Positions 25,801 through 25,882 of a DNA stretch of 25,882 bases are shown here, piece by piece. Made by a program: the position numbers and the translations under genes. The DNA lies in NCBI GenBank assembly GCA_038276395.1, contig JBBQAA010000050.1, forward strand, positions 1 to 25,882, in the 5' to 3' direction. The stretch is from JBBQAA01 sp038276395. Lineage in GTDB: Bacteria > Actinomycetota > Thermoleophilia > Solirubrobacterales > Solirubrobacteraceae. The notes under the pieces are model-generated. The model ran no database searches and was not told the DNA's origin. It saw nothing but the letters and a program-made list of their open reading frames with translations. How positions within the stretch are numbered: the stretch's first letter is position 1; every line of letters starts with the position of its first letter.

Positions 25801-25882
25801 GTGAGTTTTCTCCGCGAGGCGTTTGGCGGGAAGAACCCGTTCGTGCTCCGGGTGGCGATCGTCGCCGCGGTCGGGGGTTTTC
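25801..25882 (+). CDS. MFS sugar porter, N-terminal 27 codons
   Basis: From GTG 25801 the frame reads MSFLREAFGGKNPFVLRVAI, then VAAVGGF, and runs off the window. The V-A-A-(L/V)-G-G-x-L-F-G-Y-D start of transmembrane helix 1 is a hallmark of MFS sugar/inositol-proton symporters, and the first half of it is present. No function beyond the family can be given from 27 residues. A different MFS class is possible. Confidence 0.6.
   Translation, partial: MSFLREAFGGKNPFVLRVAIVAAVGGF

Overview
The window is very GC-rich, gene-dense bacterial chromosome. The mix of genes (an ECF41-type sigma factor, several SnoaL/NTF2-like proteins, two TetR regulators, a DUF427 protein, an AcnA with a long linker, EttA) and the large share of GTG starts fit an actinobacterium. 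Class Thermoleophilia (Solirubrobacterales) is my best guess by general resemblance only. I see no rRNA, tRNA, CRISPR array, insertion sequence or phage gene.

Layout. 1-4070: the tail of an ECF41 sigma factor, a frameshifted GNAT acetyltransferase, a MerR-type effector region without its DNA-binding domain, a methyltransferase, a SnoaL-like remnant, an intact two-domain VOC protein and a cupin remnant. 4075-7446: a J-domain/TPR protein, a gutted MFS transporter and the translation factor gene ettA, closed by a perfect 13-bp hairpin. 7457-9541: an ABM-fold protein, a DsbA-like protein and a short-chain dehydrogenase. 9560-12823: a leftward operon (alpha/beta hydrolase, M42 aminopeptidase, HAD phosphatase) divergent from a TetR gene, with two dyads between them. 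12840-13489: a PIN-toxin/HTH-antitoxin pair bracketed by a 21-bp direct repeat. 13533-16421: aconitase. 16478-19846: a rightward run of DUF427 protein, Tat-exported flavin amine oxidase, SRPBCC protein and secreted PLC-like phosphodiesterase. 19900-22257: methyltransferase plus truncated flavoprotein, divergent from a frameshifted TetR gene. 22261-23882: a leftward operon of ester-cyclase-like protein, small membrane protein and a frameshifted metallo-beta-lactamase-fold hydrolase. 23883-24540: mostly non-coding, with a decayed Crp/Fnr regulator tail. 24541-25882: a FUSC/aromatic-acid-exporter-like protein and the first codons of a sugar-porter MFS protein.

Two themes run through the window. 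First, many genes begin exactly 6 nt (a few 7-8 nt) after a TAnnnT-like hexamer and have no usable Shine-Dalgarno site, which suggests widespread leaderless transcription. Second, at least eight genes are broken or partial. Four of these breaks (GNAT, TetR, MBL, Crp/Fnr) are repaired by adding or removing one base, so sequencing error must be excluded before calling them pseudogenes.

I found no clearly new multi-gene system. The items most worth follow-up are the direct-repeat-flanked toxin-antitoxin cassette with stop-codon-embedded hairpins, the recurrent start-site motif, the J-domain/Tudor-like/TPR protein, and an alpha/beta hydrolase that has the Asp nucleophile but not the usual catalytic His.
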